Positions 8,022 to 16,315 are shown, counted from the first letter of the stretch. The stretch is 64,000 nt of DNA from Mesorhizobium sp. WSM2240 (GCF_040438645.1 NZ_CP159253.1:2480001-2544000); one strand, 5' to 3'. A program made the numbers and translations. Notes: generated by a model from the letters alone, not told the origin.

Positions 8022-8125
8022 TCAACTCACTTTCGGGCCCGCGTGATGCAACCCGAGAAGCCGCGCGCGATGCAGGCTTCGACCCCGTGGCCGCCAAGCG
8101 GCTCATTGAAACTCTCCGAACCTGA
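8018..8125 (+). CDS. Tiny phage ORF between protease and capsid
   Basis: 35 codons, ATGA-coupled to the protease stop and ending 11 bases before the capsid start. The product is one predicted helix-rich peptide (REAARDAGFDPVAAKRLIETLR). No ribosome-binding site of its own is evident, so translation would depend on coupling. A mirror-image arrangement exists upstream of the protease (7180-7287). It is unrecognised and could be a coupling peptide. Confidence 0.35.
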   Translation: MINSLSGPRDATREAARDAGFDPVAAKRLIETLRT

Positions 8126-8136
8126 AGGAACGCATC

Positions 8137-9543
8137 ATGAAAAGCCTCTTCATGGGCGCGGCGCTCGCCGTGCTCACCCTCACCCTTTGCGCTGCGTTTA
8201 CGCTGGCGCCTGACCTCGCCTACGCCTTTTCCGGTCCCGAAGCGGCGATCGGCACGGGTCTGGCCATGACCTGTGCGCCGCTGCTAAACCATCGTGCCCG
8301 CGGCCTTGTGGCCATCCGCAACGATGGCGGCAACGCCAACGCCATTCTGGCCGAACTGCAGAAGACGTTCGAAACCTTCAAAGAGGCGAACAACAAGGAA
8401 ATCGCCGACCTGAAAAAGGGGCTCGGCGACGTCGTGCAGACGGAAAAGGTGGACCGGATCAACGCCGAGATCACCAAGCTCCAGAATGCGATCGATGAGA
8501 CGAACGTGATGCTGGCGGCGTTGAAAGTGGGCGGCGCCGGCGGCGCGGTCGATCCCGACAAAAAGGCCCATGCGACTGCGTTCGACCGCTTCTTCCGCAA
8601 GGGGGTGGATGCTGGCCTCTCCGATCTGGAGGTGAAAGCCAAGCTGACCACTCAGTCAGATCCTGACGGCGGATATCTGGTTCCCGAGGAAATGGAAACC
8701 ACCGTCGATCGCGTGCTGGGTACGGTTTCGGCGATGCGTTCACTAGCGCGCATCATGTCGATCTCGACCGATACCTACAAGAAGCTCGTCGGCATGGGCG
8801 GCGCAGGATCCGGTTGGGTCGGCGAGGAAGAATCCAGGCCCGAGACGGACTCCCCGACGCTCCGCGAACTCATCTTCAACACCGGCGAAATCTATGCCAA
8901 CCCCGCCGCTACACAGAAGATGCTCGACGACGCGCGGGTGGACGTCGCCCAGTGGCTCGCCGACGAAGTCGCCATCGAGTTCGCCGAGCAGGAAGGCGCG
9001 GCGTTCGTGTCCGGCAACGGCGTGAACAAGCCGCGTGGCATCCTTGCCTACGACACTGTCGCGAATGCCTCCTATGCATGGGGCAAACTTGGCTATATCG
9101 CCTCGGGCGTGGCGGCGGCGCTGACCGACGGAACCCACAACGGTTCCGACGCCATGATCGATCTCTACTATGCCCTGAAGTCCGGGTACCGGAATGGAGC
9201 TTCCTGGCTGTTGTCGGACGCGGTCATGGGCACCGTGAGAAAGTTCAAGGATGGGGACGGCAACTATCTCTGGGCTCCGCCGACCGCCGCTGCCGAGGTT
9301 GCGACCATTTTGCAGAAGCCGGTCTACACCGACGACAACATGTCGGCCATCGGCGCGAACGCCTTCCCGATCGCCTTCGGCAATTTCCAGCGCGGTTACC
9401 TGATCATCGACCGCATGGGCGTACGCGTGCTGCGCGATCCCTACACCAACAAGCCATATGTCCACTTCTACACCACGAAGCGGGTCGGCGGCGGCGTGCA
9501 GAACTTCGAGGCCATCAAGCTCCTGAAGGTCGCGGCTTCGTAA
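8137..9543 (+). CDS. Major capsid protein, HK97 fold
   Basis: 468 residues. Residues about 65-130 are a coiled-coil delta domain (LQKTFETFKEANNKEIADLKK ... VDRINAEITKL) acting as internal scaffold. The mature shell region starts near TTQSDPDGGYLVPEEM, with the E-loop, the A-domain and the closing YVHFYTTKRVGGGVQNFEAIK strand. The first 30 residues are odd for a capsid: MKSLFMGAALAVLTLTL... AYA-FS looks like a Sec signal peptide. The maturation protease probably removes the whole N-terminal part. AAGGA lies 8 bases before the ATG. Confidence 0.95.
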   Translation: MKSLFMGAALAVLTLTLCAAFTLAPDLAYAFSGPEAAIGTGLAMTCAPLLNHRARGLVAIRNDGGNANAILAELQKTFETFKEANNKEIADLKKGLGDVVQTEKVDRINAEITKLQNAIDETNVMLAALKVGGAGGAVDPDKKAHATAFDRFFRKGVDAGLSDLEVKAKLTTQSDPDGGYLVPEEMETTVDRVLGTVSAMRSLARIMSISTDTYKKLVGMGGAGSGWVGEEESRPETDSPTLRELIFNTGEIYANPAATQKMLDDARVDVAQWLADEVAIEFAEQEGAAFVSGNGVNKPRGILAYDTVANASYAWGKLGYIASGVAAALTDGTHNGSDAMIDLYYALKSGYRNGASWLLSDAVMGTVRKFKDGDGNYLWAPPTAAAEVATILQKPVYTDDNMSAIGANAFPIAFGNFQRGYLIIDRMGVRVLRDPYTNKPYVHFYTTKRVGGGVQNFEAIKLLKVAAS

Positions 9544-9637
9544 AGCCCCCAAGCGGGTTGAATAGTCCAGCGGGCGGCAGGATCGATCCCCGGTCGCCCG
9601 CTCTTCTCCCTCCCCAAATCTCGAAAGGAACAGTCCG

Positions 9638-10027
9638 ATGAAGGACACTAAAAGCGCACTGAATTTTGCGCATTCGCTTGAGCCGGCGGCGCGCGCCGCA
9701 TCGGCCAACGGCGCTGGCGTTGATCTGCGCGGCTACAACTCCGCCCTCGCACAGGTCGTGGTCGGCGTATGGACGGATGGTACGCATACGCCGGAGCTGG
9801 AGGAATCCGATGACAACAGCTCGTGGTCGGACGTTGCTGCAGCTGACCTGAACGGCTCGTTTACTGTCATCGATGGTGCCGACGACGACGCCCAAACCTT
9901 CAAGGTCGGCTACAAGGGCAACAAGCGTTACATCCGTGCAGTGACCACCGTTGCCGGAGCGACTACTGGCGCCGTCTATGGCGTTGTCATCATCCGCAGC
10001 CACGCCAACGACGCGCCTGTCGCTTAA
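9638..10027 (+). CDS. Phage structural protein of unknown function
   Basis: 129 residues, beta-rich and acidic. Motifs are RGYNSALAQVVVGVWTDGTH, then EESDDNSSWSDV, then VGYKGNKRYIRAVTTVAGA. The pattern of strands describing a distribution-like domain is common in small proteins encoded right after the capsid in rhizobial siphophages. A head decoration or accessory role is inferred from position only. AAAGGAA precedes the ATG. The 94-base gap after the capsid gene contains no convincing terminator. Confidence 0.7.
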   Translation: MKDTKSALNFAHSLEPAARAASANGAGVDLRGYNSALAQVVVGVWTDGTHTPELEESDDNSSWSDVAAADLNGSFTVIDGADDDAQTFKVGYKGNKRYIRAVTTVAGATTGAVYGVVIIRSHANDAPVA

Positions 10028-10093
10028 TCCGTGATGAGGCGGGCGCGGTCGCTCGCCTCTCCCCCTCTCATTCCATATCTGGAGAAATCCCAA

Positions 10094-10264
10094 ATGAAAG
10101 CGAAAGTGACCAAGTCCTTTCCGGGCCGGCCGGACCGCGAAATCCTTAGCCGAATCATTGAAGTCGGCGAGGTGATCGAAGGCGATCTCGCCGCAGTCGC
10201 CGTGCGGGAAAAGTGGGCGACGCGCGTCAAAGACGTCAAGGAAGAAAAGCAGGACGAAGAATAG
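10094..10264 (+). CDS. Small charged phage protein
   Basis: 56 residues, starting at ATG 10094 after GGAGAAA; a longer frame from 10031 lacks a ribosome-binding site. The product begins with strand-like MKAKVTKSFPGRP and ends in a Lys/Glu run (KDVKEEKQDEE). Similar short proteins follow the capsid in other HK97-like phages. The function is unknown. It is separated by 4 bases from the connector gene, so both are probably co-translated. Confidence 0.6.
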   Translation: MKAKVTKSFPGRPDREILSRIIEVGEVIEGDLAAVAVREKWATRVKDVKEEKQDEE

Positions 10265-10268
10265 GCCC

Positions 10269-10856
10269 ATGCTCCGCCCCGCCCGCACGTCTGCTCCGGA
10301 CGCCAAGCCCGTCTCTCTGGAAGAGGCGAAGGCGCATTGCCGCGTCGATCACAACGATGACGATTCCGTCATCAGTGCGCTGATCGACGCTGCCGTGGCC
10401 TATCTCGACGGCTGGGCCGGCGTGCTGGGGCGGTGCATCATCAACCAGGGATGGTCGGTTTCGCTATGCGACTGGCCAAATTGCGGCGTCATCCGCCTGC
10501 CTTTCCCTGACGTGTCGGCCGCGACGGTCAAATATTTCGACACTGACAACGTTGAGCGGACCGTCTCGGCTTCGCTTTTCGAGCGCCTCGAGGACGAGCG
10601 CGGTGCCTTCATCAAGTTCCGGGACGATTTCACCACTCCAACCGTGTTCGACGATCGCAGCGACGGCGTGCGGGTTGAATTCACGGCGGGATATGGTCAG
10701 GCGGCGTCGGACGTGCCTGCTGCACTGCGGGCGGCGGTCTTGCTGACCATTGCGCACTGGTACGAACGAAGAGAAGCAGCAACAGCTGATGCGCTTTCAG
10801 AAATTCCCTTCGGCGCGTCCGCGCTGATCACTCCGTATCGCCGAGTAGGCGTCTGA
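10269..10856 (+). CDS. Head-tail connector, gp6/phiE125 gp8-like
   Basis: 195 residues. The N-terminal half has the family pattern PVSLEEAKAHCRVDHNDDDSVISALIDAAVAYLDGWAG, with helices that line the neck ring. The middle is beta-rich, followed by VEFTAGYGQAASDVPAALRAAVLLTIAHWYERR, also characteristic. Connectors of this type sit under the portal and extend the DNA channel toward the tail. It lies in the expected place, four genes before the gp10-like morphogenesis protein. ATG 10269. Confidence 0.88.
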   Translation: MLRPARTSAPDAKPVSLEEAKAHCRVDHNDDDSVISALIDAAVAYLDGWAGVLGRCIINQGWSVSLCDWPNCGVIRLPFPDVSAATVKYFDTDNVERTVSASLFERLEDERGAFIKFRDDFTTPTVFDDRSDGVRVEFTAGYGQAASDVPAALRAAVLLTIAHWYERREAATADALSEIPFGASALITPYRRVGV

Positions 10857-10878
10857 TCCCAGCCAAAGGAGAACCACA

Positions 10879-11289
10879 ATGGTCGATCTTGTCATCACCG
10901 CGGCGAACGTCGTCGCCGGATCCAACGCAACGAAAGAGGTTGGCACCGCCGGCGAGGCGATGACAGCCGGCCAGGCTGTCTATCGCTCGTCGGCTACAAG
11001 CAAGTGGATGCTGGCCGACGCGAATTCGGCGACGGCCGAGGCGCGCCAGGCGACCGGCGTTGCGCTCAACGGCGCGTCGCTCAACCAGCCGCTTACGGTG
11101 CAGAAGGCCGGCGACATCACCATCGGCGCGACGCTGGTAGCTGGGACGGCCTACTATCTGTCGGATACGCCGGGCGGCATTTGTCCGGTCGCCGATATCG
11201 GCGCCGGCGAATATGTCTGCCTGCTGGGGCTGGCGAAGTCGACGACTGTCCTTGCGGTCGACATCCAGTATCCGAACGTCTCTCTCTGA
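10879..11289 (+). CDS. Capsid cement-like (DUF2190-type) protein
   Basis: 136 residues, low in charge and Ala/Gly/Thr-rich. It has the cement-protein pattern AGQAVYRSSATSKWMLADA, then ATGVALNGASLNQPLTVQKAGDITIGATL, then a YYLSDTPGGI... strand and a final VCLLGLAKSTT. Such proteins decorate and stabilise the capsid lattice. Its position inside the connector cluster rather than next to the capsid gene is slightly unusual. AAAGGAG precedes the ATG, a good translation signal consistent with an abundant virion protein. Confidence 0.6.
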   Translation: MVDLVITAANVVAGSNATKEVGTAGEAMTAGQAVYRSSATSKWMLADANSATAEARQATGVALNGASLNQPLTVQKAGDITIGATLVAGTAYYLSDTPGGICPVADIGAGEYVCLLGLAKSTTVLAVDIQYPNVSL

Positions 11290-11296
11290 CGCTCGC

Positions 11297-11494
11297 ATGT
11301 GGCTGCGTTTCACGCAGGATTTCGACTTCTCGCCTGCCGCTCGCAGCGGCCACGTCACAATCGCCTACCGGGCCGGAATGCGGCGGAACGTGACGCGCGA
11401 ATGCGCCGAAAAGGCAATTGCGGCAGGCAAGGCAAAGCGCACGATCGCGCCGCGACAGGAGGCCGGAAATGGCGAAAAAGCCGGGTGCGGGTGA
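11297..11494 (+). CDS. Small phage neck-region protein
   Basis: 65 residues from ATG 11297. The start MWLRFTQDFDFSPAARSGHVTIAYRAGM resembles a short beta-hairpin protein repeatedly found in rhizobial siphophages before the head-tail adaptor. A basic tail (AAGKAKRTIAPRQ) follows. It overlaps the next gene by 26 bases in another frame. Function unassigned. Confidence 0.65.
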   Translation: MWLRFTQDFDFSPAARSGHVTIAYRAGMRRNVTRECAEKAIAAGKAKRTIAPRQEAGNGEKAGCG

Positions 11495-11819
11495 TCTTTT
11501 CGAGCGTGTCGGCTTCGATAAGCACGGCACGGCGTCGGACGGGGCCGGCGGGACGATCTCGGCATTCGTCGAACAGTTCACGCGCCGGGCAGAATTCATC
11601 CATCTGCGCGGGGGAGAGGCGGTGCTGGCGGCAAGGCTACAGGGCCGCCACACCCAGATCATCCGGGTTCGCGCCGATTCGGAGACGAGGACGGTGACGA
11701 CGGACTGGCGGATCAGCGACAAACGGCTTGCGGGCGTCGTCTACAACATCCGCGACATCACCTTGAGCAAAGATCGGGCGTTCCTCGACATGCTCTGTGA
11801 AAGAGGCGTGGCGACGTGA
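11469..11819 (+). CDS. Head-tail adaptor (head closure) protein
   Basis: 116 residues. Matches the phage head-tail joining family: FERVGFDKHGTASDGAGG, a FTRRAEFIHLRGGEAVLAARLQGR segment, then TTDWRISDKRLAGVVYNIRDI and the last helix SKDRAFLDMLCERG. The family closes the capsid channel after packaging and docks the tail. AGGAGG at 11457-11462 selects ATG 11469. The stop overlaps the next gene as GTGA. Confidence 0.88.
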   Translation: MAKKPGAGDLFERVGFDKHGTASDGAGGTISAFVEQFTRRAEFIHLRGGEAVLAARLQGRHTQIIRVRADSETRTVTTDWRISDKRLAGVVYNIRDITLSKDRAFLDMLCERGVAT

Positions 11820-12277
11820 AGATCAAGAACCTCAAGCGCCTCCAGCGTAAACTGCGCCGCATGTCTCCGGTGGCGAAGGAGGAAATCCGCAAGGCGCTGG
11901 CGGAAAGCGCCGCGGAGATTGTTGCGCTACAAAAGCAGATCGTTCCGGCAGCCAGTGGCGATCTCCGCGACAGCATCGAATGGCGCTACGGAGACGCCAA
12001 GAAAATCCGCTACTCGCAATCCTTCAAAGGGGCTTCCGGCGGCCACGAGCTGTCGGTGCGCATCAGCGCCGGCAACGAGAAGGTCCGCTACGCGCATTTG
12101 GTCGAGTTCGGCGCTGCGCCGCATATCGCCGGCGGCAAATTCGAGGGCGCGCAGCATCCCGGCGCGCCGGCGCAGCCATTCTTCTACCCGGCATTCAGGC
12201 TCGGCAAGAAGCGGGCGAAGGCGAGGATTGGCCGCGCGGTCGGCAAGGCGGCCCGGAAGGTGGCGGCAGGCGGATGA
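11816..12277 (+). CDS. HK97 gp10-like morphogenesis protein
   Basis: 153 residues, GTG start overlapping the previous stop. Family pattern: a basic N-terminal helix pair (NLKRLQRKLRRMSPVAKEEIRKAL), LRDSIEWRYG, then VRYAHLVEFGAAPH and HPGAPAQPFFYPAFRLGKKRA, ending in a Lys/Arg-rich helix. HK97 gp10 family members act at the head-tail interface or tail terminator. It is translationally coupled on both sides. Confidence 0.9.
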   Translation: MKIKNLKRLQRKLRRMSPVAKEEIRKALAESAAEIVALQKQIVPAASGDLRDSIEWRYGDAKKIRYSQSFKGASGGHELSVRISAGNEKVRYAHLVEFGAAPHIAGGKFEGAQHPGAPAQPFFYPAFRLGKKRAKARIGRAVGKAARKVAAGG

Positions 12278-12666
12278 TCGGTTCACAGCTCCAAAAGGCG
12301 ATCTTCGCTGCACTCATCACCGAAACTGCTGTCGCTGACGGCCGCATATATGACCGGGTTCCGGAGAATCCGACATTTCCATACGTCACCATCGGCGACG
12401 CCCAGGTGATCAATGATGGCAATTCCTGTGGCGATGGCTGGGAGGTCTTTGAAGACGTGCATTTATGGTCGCGGCCGGAGAGCGGATCGAAGGTCGAGGT
12501 GAAAGACCTCGCTCCGTCGGTCGTTTCGCGGCTGGCCACCACGCTAGCCGTGACAGGGTTCGTAGTCATTCTTGCCGAGTTGAATAGTTCGCGGACATTC
12601 CGCGATCCAGACGGACTCACCGAGCATTCCGTCCTGACGTTTCGCTTCCTGCTCGATCCCGCCTAA
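12274..12666 (+). CDS. DUF3168-type tail terminator protein
   Basis: 130 residues, ATGA-coupled to the gp10-like gene. Family features are LQKAIFAALITETAV, GRIYDRVPENPTFPYVTIGD, then WEVFEDVHLWSRPESGSKVEVKDLA and the closing HSVLTFRFLLD strand. DUF3168 proteins cap the tail tube at the neck. The gene directly precedes the tail tube gene, the normal order in siphophages. Confidence 0.88.
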   Translation: MIGSQLQKAIFAALITETAVADGRIYDRVPENPTFPYVTIGDAQVINDGNSCGDGWEVFEDVHLWSRPESGSKVEVKDLAPSVVSRLATTLAVTGFVVILAELNSSRTFRDPDGLTEHSVLTFRFLLDPA

Positions 12667-12687
12667 CCCCTCCCAAGGAGACTCGAT

Positions 12688-13143
12688 ATGGCCCCACCCA
12701 TCACCCTCAACGGGCGGCAGCTGCTCGTCCAGATCGGCGACGGCGCAGATCCGGAAGTGTTCACCCACGACTGCCTCATCAACACCGAGCGCGGCATCGC
12801 CTTCGCCTCGGAGACCAACCGCGAAACGATACCGGATTGCGCCGATCCGGAAGCGCCGGGCTGGTCGGTGATGAACAAGAGCGGCCTTTCGGCGACAATC
12901 TCCGGCGCCGGGCGGCTGCACACGCCCAGCGTCGAGACGTGGTTCAACTGGTTCAACAGCGACGACACGAAGAACGTGCGCGTTCTTTTAAACGGCGTCG
13001 CTTTGGCCAATGGCGGAGGCTATTGGGCAGGCGCCTTCAAGCTGACCGCCTTCGAGGCCACCGGGCCAGAAACAGGGCGCGCCGCCGTTTCGGTTACGAT
13101 CGAAAGCGACGGCGAAGTCACCTGGGTGGATGCGGCCGCCTGA
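12688..13143 (+). CDS. Major tail tube protein
   Basis: 151 residues, beta-rich. Patterns typical of TP901-1/GTA-type tail tube proteins are NGRQLLVQIGDG, a CLINTERGIAFASETNRE stretch, GLSATISGAGRL, WFNWF and a final AAVSVTIESDGEVTWVDA. Hexamers stack around the tape measure to form the tail. AAGGAG lies 7 bases before the ATG. It is the first of the tail genes and overlaps the chaperone gene by one base. Confidence 0.87.
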   Translation: MAPPITLNGRQLLVQIGDGADPEVFTHDCLINTERGIAFASETNRETIPDCADPEAPGWSVMNKSGLSATISGAGRLHTPSVETWFNWFNSDDTKNVRVLLNGVALANGGGYWAGAFKLTAFEATGPETGRAAVSVTIESDGEVTWVDAAA

Positions 13144-13547
13144 TGAACCGGCATGGCGCGATCGATCTGGACTGGGGCGACGGAACATACTGCTTTCGCC
13201 TCGGACTGGCTCAAATCGAGGAGCTGGAGGCCAGGCGCGACCTCGGCATATTCCAGCTTGCGCATCGTCTGCGGCCCGATGTCCGCCAGGCTCGCTCCTC
13301 GGATATCGTCGAGACGATCCGCCTCGGCCTGATCGGCGGCGGAATGCTGCCCGTCGACGCACTGGCGAAGGTCCGGAAGTATGTCGACGAGCGTCCGCTC
13401 GACGAAAATCGGGACACGGCCTACGCGATCGTGCTTGCCGGGCTAGCCAGGGTCCACTCGAAAGAGCTGGAGCAGCCATCGGGGGAAGCTCCGGCGGCGG
13501 AGACGAGCGCATCGACTTCGCCGCCCTCTACGGAAGCGCTGCCCTGA
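13143..13547 (+). CDS. Tail assembly chaperone, short form (GTA-family)
   Basis: 134 residues, resembling gene transfer agent family proteins: GAIDLDWGDGTYCFRLGLAQIEELEARRDLGIF, then a helical core with VETIRLGLIGGGM. The C-terminus after residue about 113 is low-complexity Ala/Ser/Thr/Pro. It precedes the tape-measure gene, where siphophages encode the paired chaperones (lambda G and G-T). Like lambda G, it appears to have a longer product made by -1 frameshifting into the 13547-13696 frame. Confidence 0.75.
   Translation: MNRHGAIDLDWGDGTYCFRLGLAQIEELEARRDLGIFQLAHRLRPDVRQARSSDIVETIRLGLIGGGMLPVDALAKVRKYVDERPLDENRDTAYAIVLAGLARVHSKELEQPSGEAPAAETSASTSPPSTEALP
13481..13487 (+). promoter_or_regulatory. 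Candidate -1 frameshift slip site (GGGGGAA)
   Basis: In the short-chaperone frame this reads TCG-GGG-GAA. A tRNA on GGG can re-pair with GGG one base back, moving ribosomes into the -1 frame. That frame is open through a plausible bridge (SSGGGDERIDFAALYGSAALM) into the downstream chaperone gene. The second position (GAA to GGA) does not fit the canonical X-XXY-YYZ heptamer, so the exact site is tentative. Confidence 0.45.
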
Positions 13548-13696
13548 TGAATGTCGCCAATGTCGGCGATTTGTCGCTCGGCCAATGGTCGGCGATCTGC
13601 CGCGCCTGGAACAAGGCCCACGGCGAAAGCAAGGCGGCGCCGCCGAGCGAGGCGGAGTTTGACGTGGCGGTCATGCGAGCACGGGGAGTTGCCTGA
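13547..13696 (+). CDS. Tail assembly chaperone extension (G-T-like), small ORF
   Basis: 49 codons from ATG 13547. The helix GDLSLGQWSAICRAWNKAHGE resembles the small tail-assembly chaperones encoded before tape-measure genes. The frame continues upstream of the ATG for about 20 codons of coding-like sequence overlapping the end of the short chaperone gene. This suggests it is normally made as the C-terminal extension of the 13143 product through a -1 frameshift. Independent translation by TGATG coupling is also possible. It ends exactly where the tape-measure gene begins. Confidence 0.65.
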   Translation: MNVANVGDLSLGQWSAICRAWNKAHGESKAAPPSEAEFDVAVMRARGVA

Positions 13697-15591
13697 TGGC
13701 GATCGAAGTTGAACGCATGATCGCCACGCTCGAGGCGAACTTCAGCAAATATGACAGGGCGCTCAACAAGGCGCTGGGCAACACCAACTCGACCTTCAGC
13801 AGGATCGAAAAGCGCGGTAAGGCGCTCGAGACGCGGCTGGCGGGAATCGGTTCCACCTTCGCCCGCTCGTTTGCTGCTGGGTTTGCAGGAGCGGTGTCCA
13901 TCCGTGGCGCGCAGCAGCTGATCGACGCGGCGACGCGGATGGAGAATGCGTTGAAGGTCGCCGGCTTGTCCGGCGATGAACTGACGCGGGTCTACGATCG
14001 GCTGTTCGAAAGCGCGACGAAGAATGCCGCGCCGATCGAGAGCCTGGTGACGCTCTACGGCCGCGCTGCGCTGGTCCAGAAGGAACTCGGCGTCTCGACG
14101 GAGGAATTGCTCGGCTTCACGAACAATGTCGCCTTGGCATTGCGGGTTGCCGGTTCCGATGCGCAGTCGGCATCGGGCGCACTTCTGCAGCTGTCGCAGG
14201 CCCTCGGCTCAGGTGTGGTTCGGGCGGACGAATTCAATTCGATCCTGGAGGGCGCGCCGACCATCGCTCAGGCGGCCGCAGCCGGCCTTGAAGAGGCTGG
14301 CGGCTCTGTCGCCAGGCTGCGGCAGCTGGTGGTCGACGGTGCGGTGTCCAGCGAGGCGTTCTTTCGTGCCTTCGAGGCCGGTGCGCCGATCCTGGAGCAG
14401 AAGGTCGCCGGTTCGGTCCTGACGATCGACCAGCGGCTTGTCAACCTGCAGAACTCGCTGATCGACGCGGCCGGCAGGTTCAACGAATCCACGGCGGCAG
14501 CCGAAACGTTCGGCACGGCGATCGACAACACGGCGGCATTCGTCAACAGCATCAACTTCGACAGCCTGATCGCGCAGATATCCGCCGTGATCGCGCAGAT
14601 GGGCGCGGGCATCGATGCCGCGAATGCCTTCGCTTCCGCAATCGGCCGGATCACCGGGCTTGAAAACATCGGCGCGGCCATAACCGGCGGCACCGGCTAC
14701 AAGGAATTTCTGGGCGGTGCGCTCACCGTGACCTCATCCAAGGGCATCGAAAACCGCATCAACGATGCGTTCGCCGGAGAAATCCAGAAGGCCGGGAAGC
14801 TCACCGAAGAAGCCATCCGCAACAGTGTGCTGGGCGAGGGCGGAGCAGCCACGACGAACAAGACTGGCCGGCTTCCGGAAGCGCCTTACGTCACGCCGGT
14901 TTCGCTTTCCGATTTCGCGCCGCCTGTTGCCAAAGGCGGCGGCAGCGGAGGAGGCGGTGGCAAAAGCGCCGCCGCCGCCAAACGGCGGGAAGAGGCTGCG
15001 GCGCTTCGCGAGGCGGCCAAGGCGGCGAAAGAACTTGAGCGCGCTGAGCGCGAAGCAGAGCGCGCCGCTCAGGACATGGGGAGCGCGATCGGTGACGCTG
15101 TTGGCGGCATCATCAGTGCTCTTTCCGACGGCAAGCTCGAGGCGAAGGAACTGCTTGGCATCGTCGCGCAGATCGCGACGCAACTTCTGAGCATGAACGG
15201 CGGCGGCGGCTTCGCCGGCGGCTTTTTGTCCAGCATCCTCGGCAGCGTATTCCACGAAGGCGGCGTGGTCGGATCCGGCGGAAGCAAGCGCAGCGTGCAT
15301 CCGGCGACTTTCGCCGGCGCACCGCGATATCATTCCGGCGGCGTTGCCGGACTCCGTCCCGGCGAGGTTCCGGCCATCCTTCAACGCGGCGAGATCGTGA
15401 TCCCCAAGGGGCGCGCCCAAGCGCAATCCGCCGGTCAGTCGATCATGATCCACGCGCCGATCAACGCGCCGGGCGCCGACGCTGCGGCACTCGCTCGCGT
15501 CGAGAGGTCGGTGAAGGAACTCGGAAAGAACATCCCGAAAATGGTCGACACGCGCACGGATACCCGCAAGATCCGCAAGGTTCGCGCCTGA
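13696..15591 (+). CDS. Tail tape measure protein
   Basis: 631 residues. The N-terminal half matches the tape-measure domain: IEVERMIATLEANFSKYDRAL, RIEKRGKALETRL, SIRGAQQLIDAATRMENALKVAG and QALGSGVVRADEFNSILEGAP. Hydrophobic Ala/Gly-rich helices follow. A Gly-rich linker near residue 415 and a long charged coiled coil (REEAAALREAAKAAKELERAE) precede a C-terminal hydrophobic stretch. At the usual 0.15 nm per residue this predicts a tail of roughly 95 nm. The ATG overlaps the preceding stop. Confidence 0.93.
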   Translation: MAIEVERMIATLEANFSKYDRALNKALGNTNSTFSRIEKRGKALETRLAGIGSTFARSFAAGFAGAVSIRGAQQLIDAATRMENALKVAGLSGDELTRVYDRLFESATKNAAPIESLVTLYGRAALVQKELGVSTEELLGFTNNVALALRVAGSDAQSASGALLQLSQALGSGVVRADEFNSILEGAPTIAQAAAAGLEEAGGSVARLRQLVVDGAVSSEAFFRAFEAGAPILEQKVAGSVLTIDQRLVNLQNSLIDAAGRFNESTAAAETFGTAIDNTAAFVNSINFDSLIAQISAVIAQMGAGIDAANAFASAIGRITGLENIGAAITGGTGYKEFLGGALTVTSSKGIENRINDAFAGEIQKAGKLTEEAIRNSVLGEGGAATTNKTGRLPEAPYVTPVSLSDFAPPVAKGGGSGGGGGKSAAAAKRREEAAALREAAKAAKELERAEREAERAAQDMGSAIGDAVGGIISALSDGKLEAKELLGIVAQIATQLLSMNGGGGFAGGFLSSILGSVFHEGGVVGSGGSKRSVHPATFAGAPRYHSGGVAGLRPGEVPAILQRGEIVIPKGRAQAQSAGQSIMIHAPINAPGADAAALARVERSVKELGKNIPKMVDTRTDTRKIRKVRA

Positions 15592-16313
15592 TGGCTCGGA
15601 TAGTCTCCTGGCCTGTGGGCCTTCGGGCGAAATTCCGCGAGCCGCTGTCCGGACCGCGTGCGGTCAGTGGCGGCGCGACCCAGTCGATCGGCAATTTCGT
15701 GCAGACCTTCGCGTCGCCGTTCGGGTTGTGGCGCTGGCGGTTCTCCTTCCCGTCGATCCGGGGCCAGATGTTCCGGCGCTACCGGGGCTGGATCACTTCG
15801 CTGCATGGCGGGGCGAACGCCACACGCGTGCCGTTCTGTGACTGGGACGGGCTCAACTTCGCGCAGCGCGGGATCGTCACGACGTCGGCCGAATGGCGAG
15901 AAGGGGAGCCCTGGTCGAACGGTCAGCCCTGGTCGAACGGAGAGAACTGGGCGTCGAGCAATCCGGTCGTCGCAGTGACGGCGCCTGCGGCATTCGACAC
16001 AGACGAAATCCAGCTGGCCGATTCCTTCTGGGGGCACGGGCTCGACATCGGGGATTTCCTCGGCTTCTTCCCGTTCCATTTGGGGCTCTACATGGTTACC
16101 GAACGGATCGACGCCGGCCACTACAGGATATGGCCGCCGCTCCGGGTGGCGCTCACCACGTCCGACTTTGCGACCCTCGATCCGGTGCTGGCGATGCGGC
16201 TCGAAAGCGAGGAAGCGGCCAATGCGCCTCGCGGTGCGGCTTTCGCCGAAGGCCTATCCGTCACCATGGTCGAGACGCTCGACTATGACGTGCGCGACTA
16301 TTTCGCGGGCTGA
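15591..16313 (+). CDS. Distal-tail-type phage protein
   Basis: 240 residues, first after the tape measure, where siphophages encode the distal tail protein. It is rich in Trp and Phe (FGLWRWRFSFPSIRGQMFRRYRGW) and carries a short direct repeat, PWSNGQPWSNGENW. The end, LSVTMVETLDYDVRDYFAG, is strand-like. It is conserved in appearance among rhizobial phages but without a named domain I can confirm; the assignment is by order and beta-rich character. The ATG overlaps the tape-measure stop (TGATG). Confidence 0.6.
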   Translation: MARIVSWPVGLRAKFREPLSGPRAVSGGATQSIGNFVQTFASPFGLWRWRFSFPSIRGQMFRRYRGWITSLHGGANATRVPFCDWDGLNFAQRGIVTTSAEWREGEPWSNGQPWSNGENWASSNPVVAVTAPAAFDTDEIQLADSFWGHGLDIGDFLGFFPFHLGLYMVTERIDAGHYRIWPPLRVALTTSDFATLDPVLAMRLESEEAANAPRGAAFAEGLSVTMVETLDYDVRDYFAG

Positions 16314-16315
16314 CA

